From a virus: DNA of 64,000 nt. Shown here piece by piece: positions 16,951 through 26,395 of this stretch. The DNA lies in the IMG/VR virus record IMGVR_UViG_3300027963_000048, positions 1 through 64,000 of that record; one strand, 5' to 3'. Numbering within the stretch: the stretch's first letter is position 1; each line of letters begins with the position of its first letter. The position numbers were made by a program, and so were the translations under genes. Below the pieces are notes generated by a model. The model did not search any database, was not told the origin of the DNA, and saw nothing but the letters and a program-made list of their open reading frames with translations.

Positions 16951-18963
16951 ATGCCTAGCAATTGGTTGGTATTTGACCGCATCAGGGCTTTAACTAAAAA
17001 TTTCAACATCTATCCTGTAGAACGGATTTTTAGTAATCAAAGCAATCTTGATAAATTGACAGCTGGCGGAGAATTCTTAGACTTTAACCAGTCTGCTGCT
17101 ATTCTCGATCAGACTAACCTGCAAATTAATCGGCTGGAGAGATATAAAGACTACGAACAGATGGATCAGACTGGCGAGATCAGCCTGGCGCTGGACTTAT
17201 ATGCGGACGAAGCAAGTTTGGTAGACCCAGAAGTCAAGCATACTTTGGTCATCAAGGCTAAAACACGACGAATAAAGAAGGAATTAGAAGAGCTATTTTA
17301 CAATGTACTTCATTGGGACAACCAACTTCGGCCCACTGTAAGATATCTCTGTAAGTATGGCGATTTGCCATTCGAAGTGATTCTAGATGCGAATCGCACT
17401 GGTGTAACTGCATTAAAATACATGTCAGTTTATAATTTTACGAGAATAGAGACCAGGTATGGTGACTTAGTAGGCTTCTTTTATAGCGATCCTTTGTGGA
17501 GCAAGCCGATGTTCCTGCATCCTTGGCAAGTGATGCACCTCAGGCTATCTAGCTTCGAAAACATTTTTGCACCCTATGGCCGATCAATTTTAGATGGCGG
17601 TCGTAAAGCATTTAAACAATTGCGCTTGATGGAAGACGCAGCGTTGATTTATAGAATCACTCGTGCTCCTGAAAAACGTAAATTCACCATTCCTGTTGGC
17701 AATATACCCCCCAAAGAGGTGCCTGAATATTTGCAGATGATAGCTCGTAATTTCAAACGTCAGAGGTTCTATAATCCAACTACTGGTTCGTTCGATGAAC
17801 GATATAGCCCATTGATTCAAGAAGACGATTTTTTCTTACCTAGGCGAGCCGATGGATCCGGTCCTGATGTGGAGACCTTGCCTGGTGGCGAGAATATGGA
17901 CAAGATCCAGGATATCGAGTACTTTAAGAAGAAGATGATTGCGCCGATGAAGATCCCATTTGCAAGGGTTGGTATCGGTGAGGGTGCTGGTGAAGCTAAC
18001 GAGAAAAGCCTGTCACAAAGTAGCAGTGAATTCGCTAAGTCGGTACAGTGGATTCAGCGAGAAGTGTCCGCCGGATTAACGAAGGTGGCCATTGTACATT
18101 TAGCGTTAAGAGGTTTCGGAGCTGACGATTTAAAAGGCTTTACTATAAATTGTACCGCTAATAGTGCGATGGAAGAACTTTATCGCATAGAGACGTGGGC
18201 AACTCGCGTTAACGTTATGAGCGACATCAAGGGGCTCGGCTGGTTTCCTAAAGACTGGATCGTCACGCATTTTACTGATCTGTCTCCCGATGAGATCCAA
18301 GAGATAGATGAATATGCTGCCAATGAGGAAGAAGGTGGTGGTGGAGGTGGCGGCGGCGGTAGCGGCGGTGGTAGCAGTATACTAGGAGACATGGGTGCTG
18401 GACTTGACATTGGTGGTGGAGATGAAGGTGGAGGAGATGGCGGTTTAGGTGATTTGGATCTTGGCGGTGCACCTGGGGCTGGCCCGGAAGACGCAGGAGC
18501 TGAGGCTGCTGGCGGTGAAACGCCGGATGTCGGCGGTGATGCTGCTGCTGCGGCGGCGCCACCTGAGCCAATGGAAGGTCGGATCAGGGGTTACGATTAC
18601 GAAGCTGAAGATCGAGTCATTAATGAAATGCGCAGTAATAAAAAGAAAGAGCGACGCCGTGAAATCCTTGAATCATGGCGGAAAAAACGTGGAGATTTCG
18701 TCGGAGACGAAGCGATTGTAAACGGTTTCCAAGCTTTAATGGAGTCAAAGGAGCTGGATGGTCTCACTAAAGGCGGCTACAGTGCCGCTGATGAATTCGG
18801 CTACACTAGGCCGTTGGGTAGTAGCATCTTCAAGGTGACTATTAGTGAGGATGTCATTCGAGAAGTGATTAAAGAGAATTACGAAGTAATAGTGAATAAA
18901 GATGACGTTACAGCTACGATTGGCGATTCGGTGATTTCTGAAGCGGATCTGCCTAAGATATGA
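16951..18963 (+). CDS. Portal protein (gp20-like) with glycine-rich tail
   Basis: The portal is the dodecameric ring at the head vertex through which DNA passes. It has the T4 gp20-type features: 'EISLALDLYADEASL' near residue 72, then a long mixed domain. A DIEYFKKKMIAPMKIPFARV segment at about 325-345 and a QSSSEFAKSVQWIQREV helix follow. From about residue 455 to 545 the chain becomes Gly/Ala/Asp-rich, including nine Gly in a row, before a charged C-terminal domain. That insertion is not typical of portals. The start is ATG 16951 after AGGAG. The next gene's first possible ATG overlaps the stop, though the better start is 19011. Confidence 0.9.
   Translation: MPSNWLVFDRIRALTKNFNIYPVERIFSNQSNLDKLTAGGEFLDFNQSAAILDQTNLQINRLERYKDYEQMDQTGEISLALDLYADEASLVDPEVKHTLVIKAKTRRIKKELEELFYNVLHWDNQLRPTVRYLCKYGDLPFEVILDANRTGVTALKYMSVYNFTRIETRYGDLVGFFYSDPLWSKPMFLHPWQVMHLRLSSFENIFAPYGRSILDGGRKAFKQLRLMEDAALIYRITRAPEKRKFTIPVGNIPPKEVPEYLQMIARNFKRQRFYNPTTGSFDERYSPLIQEDDFFLPRRADGSGPDVETLPGGENMDKIQDIEYFKKKMIAPMKIPFARVGIGEGAGEANEKSLSQSSSEFAKSVQWIQREVSAGLTKVAIVHLALRGFGADDLKGFTINCTANSAMEELYRIETWATRVNVMSDIKGLGWFPKDWIVTHFTDLSPDEIQEIDEYAANEEEGGGGGGGGGSGGGSSILGDMGAGLDIGGGDEGGGDGGLGDLDLGGAPGAGPEDAGAEAAGGETPDVGGDAAAAAAPPEPMEGRIRGYDYEAEDRVINEMRSNKKKERRREILESWRKKRGDFVGDEAIVNGFQALMESKELDGLTKGGYSAADEFGYTRPLGSSIFKVTISEDVIREVIKENYEVIVNKDDVTATIGDSVISEADLPKI
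18331..18560 (+). repeat. Glycine/alanine-rich low-complexity region in portal gene
   Basis: GGT/GGC/GGA-rich DNA encoding a Gly-rich then Gly/Ala/Asp-rich linker. It is probably flexible and separates the portal body from a small charged C-terminal domain. Confidence 0.7.
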
Positions 18964-19010
18964 TTTTTCTCGCAAACCTATTTATAAGTAGTGGTATTGA
19001 GGGATTTAAA

Positions 19011-22000
19011 ATGAGCGTCAAGAAGTCTGAGCCTGTGAAAATTGATAGTCGTAAATTTTTAAGCATTATAAATGACAGCGCTCAATCGAAGATAGCGTTC
19101 TTCGAAGATCGTGTAAAAGAAATCGGCAAAAGCCTCAGCAAAGACTACCGGCTTGCGGCGCTCCAACCTAGTGATTTGGTGTTTGAGGACGTGAATAGCA
19201 ATGAGTACTTCATCGCTAATCATAGTAAAAACAATGGTCGCATTGAGATTTCGAACATACGCCCTGTCGAAATCTATGATAACGAGAAGAAGCAGCTGTA
19301 CTTTGAAAGCTGCTTAAAGCTCGTCAATGCGATAGAGGAAAACGACCAGAAAGAAATGGGCAATGCTTTCAGCCGTATGAAAGCACAGCGGTTCAGCTCC
19401 CGCATCATCCCGGAACACGGTTACGTGGTTGGCCGTGATGGAATTAGCCGTAAGGTTAATGTTGTAGAAGGCGCTACGATTGCAGCTAAGGTCAAGCGGC
19501 AAATCGTCGAAGCGGTGGTTGATTCATTACGTGACAAAGTCGTAGTTGAAAACAATACTGTGGTAAGTGCATACTTCAATGACGGTGAGCCCGTCAACTT
19601 ACCTGTCACCAAATGGGCAGGCAGGAAGCTGATAGCCAAGAACATGCGTGAGACCGCCAAAGACGCATATCTTTCACCTGGTTTCCAAAATCGAATCGCT
19701 AAGATAGCGAAGCAAATCACCGAAGGTAAAGTGGCCGGAGCTGTTAGCTTTATCAAGCCATTCTTGTTAGAAAATGAAGAATTCACACTACTGACCAAGA
19801 AAGAACTGCACAAGCTAGTTGAGAGCACTCTAGCGACAAAGGCAGTATTTAATCAACAGCTGTGTGAAGATGTTGCGACCTTGGTATATCGCACTAACCT
19901 CAAGGTAAATCGTGATACCATCTTGAATGAATGGATGCGAATTGGTAAATTCTGCGAGCATCCAACTTTAATTGAGAACGTCCATAAGCTCGAAGAGAGC
20001 CGCAAGTTCGAAGCGTCTTATGACTGCTTCTTGCAGATGCTGTTCGAAGCTATCTCTAATCGTGAAGTCGCTGCGGAAGCTTTGGCGACGACGCTTGACA
20101 GCCTTAAGACTCGGACTCCGCGGATTTCTGAGAGCAATGACTTAAGTTCAAAGTTAGCTAGCCTCGTTTCACGCCTTCGCTCGAAGAACGTTGACGATAA
20201 CGCTATAAATGAAGCTGAAGATCTAATCGCCACTATTCAGGAAGAGCTGTCAGCTCAAGATACTCTGCAAGATTACGATTCAATGCCTGGCGCTCAAGAG
20301 GCCCAAGGTGCGCAAGAGCCAGCCGCACCACCTGCCCCCCAAGCCCCTGTGATAACCATCAATAGCCCTTTAATCAGCATCGGCGGTCAGCCAGTTGGAC
20401 AAGCCGGTGGCGATCAGGACTTGGCTGGTCTAGGGTTAGATGATATGGGCGCTGAGGCTGCAATTCCAGACCTGGGCGCTGCGCCAGCTGCCGGTGCGCC
20501 TCCTGCGACCGATGATTTTGAAATGCCGCCTGCCTCGCCGCAAGCTGCACCAGCAGCGCAACCAGCTCAAGCTCCTGCGCAAGCTGGTCAAGCGCCAGCA
20601 CGACCCGGCATGCCACGAAGCCAACCACGTCAGCCTGGTTTACCTGAATCTCGTAACAGATTTGGCTCAGCCTTAAATGAAAGCCGCCCAGTGCACCCAG
20701 AGATGCAAGCCACTGGCAAACGCAAGCCAAAACGTGGTGGCGATCATCCAGAACAATTAGCTGAGGACCGTTACTTCTATGCTGATGATGTAAGCATTGA
20801 AGGCCTTAACGCCTACGGTAATCAAACTATTCCAGAAGACCGTGTAGCACTGGTCTCGAATTACATGAAGGGCATCAAAGAGGGATCTGAAGCACATCGA
20901 CTCGTCAAAGCCTGCCGCAAAGCAGGTGTGATGGTGAGCGAAAGCGACATTGGCTCAGCCATTGAGCAGGTCCACGACTATGACCATTCTACGGAATCAG
21001 ACTCTAAAAACGCTGATCATGACGTGATGGCAGAAATCGATGCTATTCATCATGAGATCGATAGCATGCACGACCGCATTGACAGCATCGAGGACGACTC
21101 GGATGAGGTTGATTCTGAAGTCGGGGGATTAGAAGATGATGAATCCATGATGGATTCTGAAGTCGGCGGATTTGAAGACGAAGAATCCATGATAGATTCT
21201 GAAGAATCAGAAGACGAAGAATCGACGATTGATTCTGAAATCGAGGAATTGGAAGACGAGGAATCGACGATTGACTCTGAAATCGAGGAACTGGAAGACG
21301 ACAATGATGATGAATTGCCAGAGCCAGAAGAAGGCATGGCTGAATCTCAATTCAAGTTTCCTACTGCGAAAAAGAAGCGCGGTATGAAAAGCTACGCTCC
21401 ACGGGATAACAAGCGTGGACCGGTAGCCGAAGGCGCCATAAAATGGTTAAGAAAGCAAAGTGATGCTGTCCTTGGTGAAGCACGCGGTGTTAAATTCATC
21501 TTGGACCATGGTAATCACGACCCTGATTTCTTGCCAGCTTTACTAAGTGAGGATGGTGAGATTCAAATTCCGATGCCAAAACAGCTGCATGAAGATGCAT
21601 ACGCTTTGGCTGATCGGAATCAGGTGAGCCATAGGCTTCACCAATACATCTTGCGCAATGTGACCGTTCTGCGACCCATCAGTGAATCCGAAGACACAGA
21701 AATTAATCAGACGGTCGCTGAGATCCAACGCAACGCCGATGGTGGCTTAAGTATCAACGTCACTGACCCATCCATCACTGTTCATAATTCTGGCTCTGAA
21801 ATGGCTCCAGTCGATGGAGTTGCAGCCGAATTACCAGCGCCAGATGAAGCAACGGACGATTCGATGCCTGATTTTGGTGGCAATGAATTAGATGAGTTGG
21901 AAGAAGAAGGCGAAGACGAGGAGATGGAAGAAGACGAAGAAGAAGGCGAAGATGAGGACGAGGAGATGGAAGAGGACGAAGAAGAAGGCGAAGACGAGGA

Positions 22001-22235
22001 GATGGAAGAAGACGAAGATGAAGAAGAAGATGAGGGCGTAGCTGAAGACAACGACATCACCAGTCCCGCTCATAACAGCTACAAGGGTCTACTGAATCAA
22101 GATCCTCGACAAGACGTTGAAGTGAAAATGCCACATAAAAACAAGGGCGATCAAGAAGAAGGATTTGGTGGCACCAGGTCCTTGAAGAAGATCGACAAAA
22201 AGGGTAACACTCCTAATGTCAAATTCGAGGAATAA
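19011..22235 (+). CDS. Very large acidic prohead-core-like protein
   Basis: A 1074-residue protein between portal and prohead protease, where T4 encodes its small acidic core proteins gp67 and gp68. I know no homologue of this size. The first 400 residues are helical and charged and look folded. Residues about 420-560 are Ala/Pro/Gln-rich. Two strongly acidic repeat blocks follow, at about residues 700-765 (15-residue E-E-S-T-I-D-S-E units) and 963-1010 (E/D/G/M units), separated by a folded-looking stretch. Its place and acidity suggest a core or internal head component that may be cut by the protease. The start ATG 19011 follows GAGGGATTTAAA; an ATG at 18960 is less likely. Confidence 0.6.
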   Translation: MSVKKSEPVKIDSRKFLSIINDSAQSKIAFFEDRVKEIGKSLSKDYRLAALQPSDLVFEDVNSNEYFIANHSKNNGRIEISNIRPVEIYDNEKKQLYFESCLKLVNAIEENDQKEMGNAFSRMKAQRFSSRIIPEHGYVVGRDGISRKVNVVEGATIAAKVKRQIVEAVVDSLRDKVVVENNTVVSAYFNDGEPVNLPVTKWAGRKLIAKNMRETAKDAYLSPGFQNRIAKIAKQITEGKVAGAVSFIKPFLLENEEFTLLTKKELHKLVESTLATKAVFNQQLCEDVATLVYRTNLKVNRDTILNEWMRIGKFCEHPTLIENVHKLEESRKFEASYDCFLQMLFEAISNREVAAEALATTLDSLKTRTPRISESNDLSSKLASLVSRLRSKNVDDNAINEAEDLIATIQEELSAQDTLQDYDSMPGAQEAQGAQEPAAPPAPQAPVITINSPLISIGGQPVGQAGGDQDLAGLGLDDMGAEAAIPDLGAAPAAGAPPATDDFEMPPASPQAAPAAQPAQAPAQAGQAPARPGMPRSQPRQPGLPESRNRFGSALNESRPVHPEMQATGKRKPKRGGDHPEQLAEDRYFYADDVSIEGLNAYGNQTIPEDRVALVSNYMKGIKEGSEAHRLVKACRKAGVMVSESDIGSAIEQVHDYDHSTESDSKNADHDVMAEIDAIHHEIDSMHDRIDSIEDDSDEVDSEVGGLEDDESMMDSEVGGFEDEESMIDSEESEDEESTIDSEIEELEDEESTIDSEIEELEDDNDDELPEPEEGMAESQFKFPTAKKKRGMKSYAPRDNKRGPVAEGAIKWLRKQSDAVLGEARGVKFILDHGNHDPDFLPALLSEDGEIQIPMPKQLHEDAYALADRNQVSHRLHQYILRNVTVLRPISESEDTEINQTVAEIQRNADGGLSINVTDPSITVHNSGSEMAPVDGVAAELPAPDEATDDSMPDFGGNELDELEEEGEDEEMEEDEEEGEDEDEEMEEDEEEGEDEEMEEDEDEEEDEGVAEDNDITSPAHNSYKGLLNQDPRQDVEVKMPHKNKGDQEEGFGGTRSLKKIDKKGNTPNVKFEE
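21105..21306 (+). repeat. Direct repeats encoding 15-residue acidic units
   Basis: Degenerate tandem units of about 45 bases encode E-D-E-E-S-x-x-D-S-E-x-x-E-L type peptides, five or so copies. The last two (EESTIDSEIEELED) are almost identical in DNA as well, pointing to recent duplication or gene conversion. Confidence 0.75.
21896..22040 (+). repeat. Acidic E/D/G/M repeat block
   Basis: Purine-rich (GAA, GAG, GAC, GGC, ATG) DNA repeats encode units such as EEGEDEEMEEDE three times with small length differences, near the end of the acidic core-like protein. Confidence 0.75.
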
Positions 22236-22239
22236 TCCA

Positions 22240-22965
22240 ATGCAGAGTAGAACGACGGTGAGAAGCGTGGCTTTGAACCGCCGACTAATCGCTGAGACCG
22301 GCGCTATCCCTGCCGGTCTTCGGTTAATCCGCGATACAATGCCATTTGAACCACTCGATACAAAAATGACCGTGAACGAAGACGCTCATGGTCGAGAAGT
22401 CCATGTGATGCGAGTCAAGGGCCTCTTTCAAATGGGCGATCTTAGCAATGCTAACGGTCGTTATTACTCCACTAGAGAAGTGCTAGTACCAGCGGTACAG
22501 AGCATCCAAGAAGATGTCTCCGGCCGAGCGGTGATGGGAGAATTTGATCACCCAGCTGACGCAAAAATCCATCTAAATAATGTTAGCCATCTCATCACTA
22601 ACATTTGGATGGAAGGCCAAAAAGTTTACGGTGAAGCTGAAATTCTACACCGTTTACCAATGGGCGCCTGCTTACGTGGTCTATTCGAGCACAAAGTACG
22701 TGTCGGCATCAGCAGCCGCGGCGTCGGCGATATGGAGATGATCGAATCGGGTGGACAGCAACTCTATCGAGTTATGCCTGGATACACCTTCGTAACTTGG
22801 GATGCCGTCGCTGAGCCTTCTGTCTCTGGAGCCATTCTACATAACATACAGGAAGGCCTTTATAAAAAGGTCAACGCTGTCAAAAAGATGAAACCGCAAT
22901 TGCGACCAGAGACTTACCAAAAGACCTTGGTTGAAGAAATAAACAAGTATTTTGGCATTAAGTAA
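22240..22965 (+). CDS. Prohead core protease (gp21-like)
   Basis: The assembly protease that matures the T4-type prohead by cutting core and capsid proteins, typically after (I/L)-x-E. The 241-residue protein has the family core: VMGEFDHPAD supplies the catalytic His region, SHLITNIWMEGQKVYGEAEI is the conserved strand pair, and VGISSRGVGD contains the nucleophilic Ser. The start at ATG 22240 has GAGGAAT eight bases upstream; an earlier ATG at 22216 lies inside the previous gene. Potential substrates in this window carry I-L-E or similar sites (capsid protein, the MKLxLILEA family). Confidence 0.9.
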   Translation: MQSRTTVRSVALNRRLIAETGAIPAGLRLIRDTMPFEPLDTKMTVNEDAHGREVHVMRVKGLFQMGDLSNANGRYYSTREVLVPAVQSIQEDVSGRAVMGEFDHPADAKIHLNNVSHLITNIWMEGQKVYGEAEILHRLPMGACLRGLFEHKVRVGISSRGVGDMEMIESGGQQLYRVMPGYTFVTWDAVAEPSVSGAILHNIQEGLYKKVNAVKKMKPQLRPETYQKTLVEEINKYFGIK

Positions 22966-22976
22966 TATAGTGTATT

Positions 22977-23005
22977 GACCTCCAGGAGAAATGCTTTTGG
23001 AGGTC
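22977..23005 (+). terminator. Hairpin after prohead protease
   Basis: An eight- to nine-base-pair stem (gacctcca with tggaggtc) and a 13-base loop, followed by acagtatttt. It is a plausible end of the portal-to-protease transcript before the inserted sugar island. Confidence 0.45.
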
Positions 23006-23019
23006 ACAGTATTTTCACC

Positions 23020-23027
23020 GATAAATA
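23020..23027 (+). promoter_or_regulatory. Candidate late promoter box GATAAATA
   Basis: One mismatch from the T4 late consensus TATAAATA, about 40 bases before the methyltransferase at 23067 and just after a hairpin that could end the previous transcript. Suggestive only. Confidence 0.3.
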
Positions 23028-23066
23028 TCACATAAACATGCCAACTTTATAAGCTGGGGAAACCAC

Positions 23067-23618
23067 ATGCTCAAAGCTGAAATCGTTCGTCTCAATAATA
23101 GCGTGATTAATAGCGTCGATTTGACGCAGCACTTATCTAGTGTGGATAAGGACTTTGTCAAGGTTTTCACTGCAGATTCTGGACAAGAACATTATAAGTT
23201 ACTTGCGCATTTATCGAATATTTGGTCTCCTATTACTATATTGGACGTTGGCACTTATAAAGGTTATTCAGCTTTAGCGCTTGCTAGCAATAGGTTAAAT
23301 AAGGTCGTTTCTTACGACGTTAATAAACAACACCAACAAGTAAATCGTGAGAATTTAGAATACAGGATCGGCGATGCTAGGGATTTCGAAAATTTCGCTG
23401 ATGTCAAATTAATACTTTTGGATACGGCGCATGATGGTGTTTTTGAACGGCTTTTCATCGACCATTTGATTAAGATTAAATGGTCAGGGCTAATGCTAAT
23501 GGATGATATCCATCACTTCGATGATCTGAAGCTTTTATGGGGTGAATTAAGACTCGAAAAGCATGATTTAACACATGTTGGCCATTGGTCAGGTACTGGT
23601 CTGCTTTGCTTCGATTAG
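23067..23618 (+). CDS. Class I SAM-dependent methyltransferase
   Basis: A 183-residue protein with the motif-I pattern ILDVGTYKGYSALALA (about residues 55-70), then VVSYDVN for motif II and VKLILLDTAHDG for motif IV. It closely resembles the methyltransferases often found in sugar clusters, where they act on a hydroxyl or on an unknown small acceptor. It opens the inserted island between protease and scaffold. It converges on the broken glycosyltransferase and overlaps it by 30 bases. Confidence 0.72.
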   Translation: MLKAEIVRLNNSVINSVDLTQHLSSVDKDFVKVFTADSGQEHYKLLAHLSNIWSPITILDVGTYKGYSALALASNRLNKVVSYDVNKQHQQVNRENLEYRIGDARDFENFADVKLILLDTAHDGVFERLFIDHLIKIKWSGLMLMDDIHHFDDLKLLWGELRLEKHDLTHVGHWSGTGLLCFD

Positions 23619-24357
23619 TGCAAATATTTGATTATATTCGGCGACAAGGCCAAGTTCCTCTACCACTGAATAGAGCAGGCCATTCCGTGGTAGTATAGTG
23701 TTATTGCCTATCATTATAGCATCTTTTCTGAGGACGAATTCTAGGTATTCTTTATCTGATAGGTGGTTGACATATTCATTTTCACGCCATGTCTTAGCGT
23801 TTTGCGTTCGGTGCCGTTTGTATTGGTCCACACTAAAGTAACCTATATCAATCACTGGCAATACATTTAATTCGGTCGGATCAAATGCGCCGAGATGTGA
23901 CCAACCATCACAGTAAGCACCGTCGAAAGTAAAACGTTTAGTCGAGTCTTTGCCTAGGATCGTGACGCCGAAGTAACTGCTACGCAACCATGAATAATCT
24001 AATATGTCTAACAGCAACGGCTGTGACCTGTGTGCTGCTAGCGGTTAAGCAATAATCTAGGATAAGTTTTCTACCATACTCTGTAATATGCATATCTGCT
24101 TGTTGCCACACTACGAAATCTGCATGGTGTTCAGCGTATAGCTTTTCCAGACAGATATTCTGAGCTGTAGCGATATCGGATGGCTCATTGATGTGATAGT
24201 TTATGATCTCTGCTTCGATGTTCGATTTAGCTAGGTGCTGTTTATTGTAATCATCCGAACAGTAAATGATGAGGTTAGGGTCTTTCTTTTTAAGGTACCA
24301 CAATGGATATTCTATAAGGTCTTGCTTATCGACATAAGTCGCAAATACTACTTTCAT
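23589..24357 (-). pseudogene. Glycosyltransferase-like gene split by a frameshift
   Basis: Two minus-strand frames read as one protein of about 255 residues. The first (24357 to 23980) starts MKVVFATYVDKQDLIEYPLW, includes FVVWQQADMHITEYG and ends in a stop. The second (from about 24017 to 23589) continues with SSYFGVTILGKD and carries DGAYCDGWSHLGAFDP. Removing one base near 23986-23992, in the sequence reading atggttgcg on the minus strand, would join HIRLFM to LRSSYFGV. The second frame has no good start of its own. This could be a real one-base insertion, a sequencing error or, less likely, a +1 recoded gene. The content suggests a nucleotide-sugar transferase. Confidence 0.6.
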
Positions 24358-24468
24358 CTTAACCTCAATTATAAGTTATTGAGCAAACGGCAACAGTGAT
24401 TTAACCATGCAACGCTGTCGTATGTACATACTATTTACGGTAAAATATAATTTAAACGTGAGCTGCAA

Positions 24469-25104
24469 ATGAAAATCACTGTTGGAATACCTGTTATATA
24501 TTGTGCAAGCTGCGTCAGCCATTGTATCGGTAATATCAAAAATCAGGACGTGGAACTCTTATTTGTAGACAATAATTCCGACATGGCCATCAAGCAACTT
24601 ATAAGGCCATATAGAACGATTGTAAATCCTAAAAACGTTTATGTAAACCCAGCGTGGAATCAATTGATGGCTGCGTTCCTAGAGTCTGATCGTGATTTAT
24701 TGATTATTATGAACAGTGACTTGTACGTGAAGCATGACTTGATTTCTAAATTAAAGCTGCTGCCGTTAGATGAGGAGAAAATCATCGTATGCCTTAACCT
24801 CGCTTCAGAATTTGTGGAAGCTCCAAGGACGGTGACCAAGATAAATGGTGGCGCAGCTGGCGTGTTCTTGGCACTCACCAAGGCCATGGTGAAATTGGTC
24901 TATCCTATACCCGATTCGATTAAACTATGGTTTGGGGACAATTGGATTTATCAAAGGCTGCAAAAGCACGGGTATCAATTAACAATATATAGCGATCTCC
25001 AAGCTAAACACGGATCGAGCGCTAGTGTTAGTGTTCTACCGGAAGCTTGTGAAGTCATAGAAAGGGATAAAGTAGCATGGGAAGCCCTACAACAAATGAT
25101 TTAA
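24469..25104 (+). CDS. Glycosyltransferase family 2
   Basis: A 211-residue GT-A enzyme. ITVGIPVIYCASCVSHCIGNI opens the fold; LLFVDNNSD and LLIIMNSDLYVKHDL correspond to the donor-binding strand and DxD-type metal motif (NSD). INGGAAGVFLALTK then WFGDNWIY provide the acceptor side. It overlaps the next gene by 28 bases. Sugar and acceptor unknown. Confidence 0.78.
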   Translation: MKITVGIPVIYCASCVSHCIGNIKNQDVELLFVDNNSDMAIKQLIRPYRTIVNPKNVYVNPAWNQLMAAFLESDRDLLIIMNSDLYVKHDLISKLKLLPLDEEKIIVCLNLASEFVEAPRTVTKINGGAAGVFLALTKAMVKLVYPIPDSIKLWFGDNWIYQRLQKHGYQLTIYSDLQAKHGSSASVSVLPEACEVIERDKVAWEALQQMI

Positions 25105-25673
25105 AGCATAATTTGATATTAAATCGTTTAATAAAGAATAAGTCTTATCGGACGTATGTGGAGATAGGCGTCCAATATAAGGCAAATTGGGACACTATTG
25201 AATGTGCGCATATGGTCGGTGTTGAGCCAGTCGGTGATTTAAGCGACGATCGCATCATCAAGGTCAGCAGCGATGAGTTTTTCAGGACGAACGATAAGTT
25301 TTTCGATTTGATCTTTATTGATGGCGATCATACAGCAGCAGCTGTGTCTCGTGATCTGACCAACGCAGCGAAATGGTTAGCTGAAGGCGGGACCATCGTA
25401 TTACATGACGCCTATCCGCCAGACGAAAGGCACACAACGCCTTATCTTTGTGGCACAGTATACGAGGCTGTATGGCACTTCAGAAGGCACGGTGGCTTTA
25501 AGGTCTTAACGTACGCAGGTGATTTCGGTGTCTGCCTTCTAAAGCGTGATCATGCGATACTACCCACGGTTCACGCCGTTAGTGATTATCTTACATATGT
25601 GACGCATGCCGATGAGATAATCAATCTTAAACGGATTGATGAAGAATTCTTAGCTGCATTAGATGCGTTCTAA
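25077..25673 (+). CDS. SAM methyltransferase, Methyltransf_24-like
   Basis: A 198-residue protein. TYVEIGVQYKANW is motif I, VGVEPVGD motif II and FDLIFIDGDHTAAAV motif IV with the IDGDH signature of this family, followed by GGTIVLHDAYPP. Such enzymes often methylate sugars or related small molecules. It starts within the end of the glycosyltransferase gene and converges on another, overlapping by 15 bases. Confidence 0.75.
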   Translation: MGSPTTNDLKHNLILNRLIKNKSYRTYVEIGVQYKANWDTIECAHMVGVEPVGDLSDDRIIKVSSDEFFRTNDKFFDLIFIDGDHTAAAVSRDLTNAAKWLAEGGTIVLHDAYPPDERHTTPYLCGTVYEAVWHFRRHGGFKVLTYAGDFGVCLLKRDHAILPTVHAVSDYLTYVTHADEIINLKRIDEEFLAALDAF

Positions 25674-26390
25674 ATTGTAATACGGATGCTGATGCATGTA
25701 ATGCGGTAGTGTCGATTTATCGAAATCATTTAAGTCCCACACTCCATGACATGTAGGATGTAAATCTGTGTTACGTGTATTTGGCCATTCTTTAAAAGTA
25801 TGAAGCCAATCTGGACGCCATTCGCTTCTATGGCCATGAATGGACAGCTTATATTCGATATTATCGATTGTTCTTGCGTAACCAAAATGGTAGACTCTGC
25901 CTTCAAGATAATTATGACCAACAGGTGCGTTTGGCATTATGATGCGTACTGGCATCATCTCGTCTGTAGCGACTTTATTGAAGGAGCGCCAAAATGTCAG
26001 CATCCGTATTAAATTATATCTGCAATTACCGCCGTATGCTTTTTTGATCGCATTTTCTAAGACATTTTGGTCCCATACTTCATCGGTGTCCACTGCTAAG
26101 ATCATATCAGCTTTTGCAGCACTGGCAATGGTATAGATGGTGTCACGATGTTGACCTTCAGTACCCCAATGCCCTTGATGCCAGTGCAATTTTCCTTTGG
26201 GATCACCAAATTGACTGCATGCTTCTTTTATTTTTATTAAAGAGTCAGGGTTAACTAGGCGGCTTGCATGCCCATGTGACGGCTTGTCTGTATATAGTAT
26301 ATGTATTTGGTCAACGTGATCATATATGCTCTTCAAAGAGTATGCTAGGTAATCTGAGCCATAATGGATTGGATAATATGCTATGATCAT
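25659..26390 (-). CDS. Glycosyltransferase (GT2-like)
   Basis: A 243-residue enzyme with YYPIHYGSDYLAYSLKSIYDHVD at the start and a DxD motif in MILAVDTDEVWD (about residues 97-108). A His/Trp-rich C-terminal acceptor region (HQHPYYN) closes it. The pattern is that of core-2/GT2-type transferases that read 'iaysl.si.d.vd'. It diverges from the adenylate-forming enzyme gene with only five bases between starts. Confidence 0.7.
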   Translation of the reverse strand: MIIAYYPIHYGSDYLAYSLKSIYDHVDQIHILYTDKPSHGHASRLVNPDSLIKIKEACSQFGDPKGKLHWHQGHWGTEGQHRDTIYTIASAAKADMILAVDTDEVWDQNVLENAIKKAYGGNCRYNLIRMLTFWRSFNKVATDEMMPVRIIMPNAPVGHNYLEGRVYHFGYARTIDNIEYKLSIHGHRSEWRPDWLHTFKEWPNTRNTDLHPTCHGVWDLNDFDKSTLPHYMHQHPYYNLERI

Positions 26391-26395
26391 CGTAG

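Noticed and set aside
18979-18986. TATAAATA on the minus strand near the start of the core-like gene
   Set aside because: No minus-strand gene lies downstream of it within reach.
21050-22060. Minus-strand poly-Ser frames inside the acidic core-like gene
   Set aside because: They are antisense products of the GAA/GAC repeats and lack start signals.
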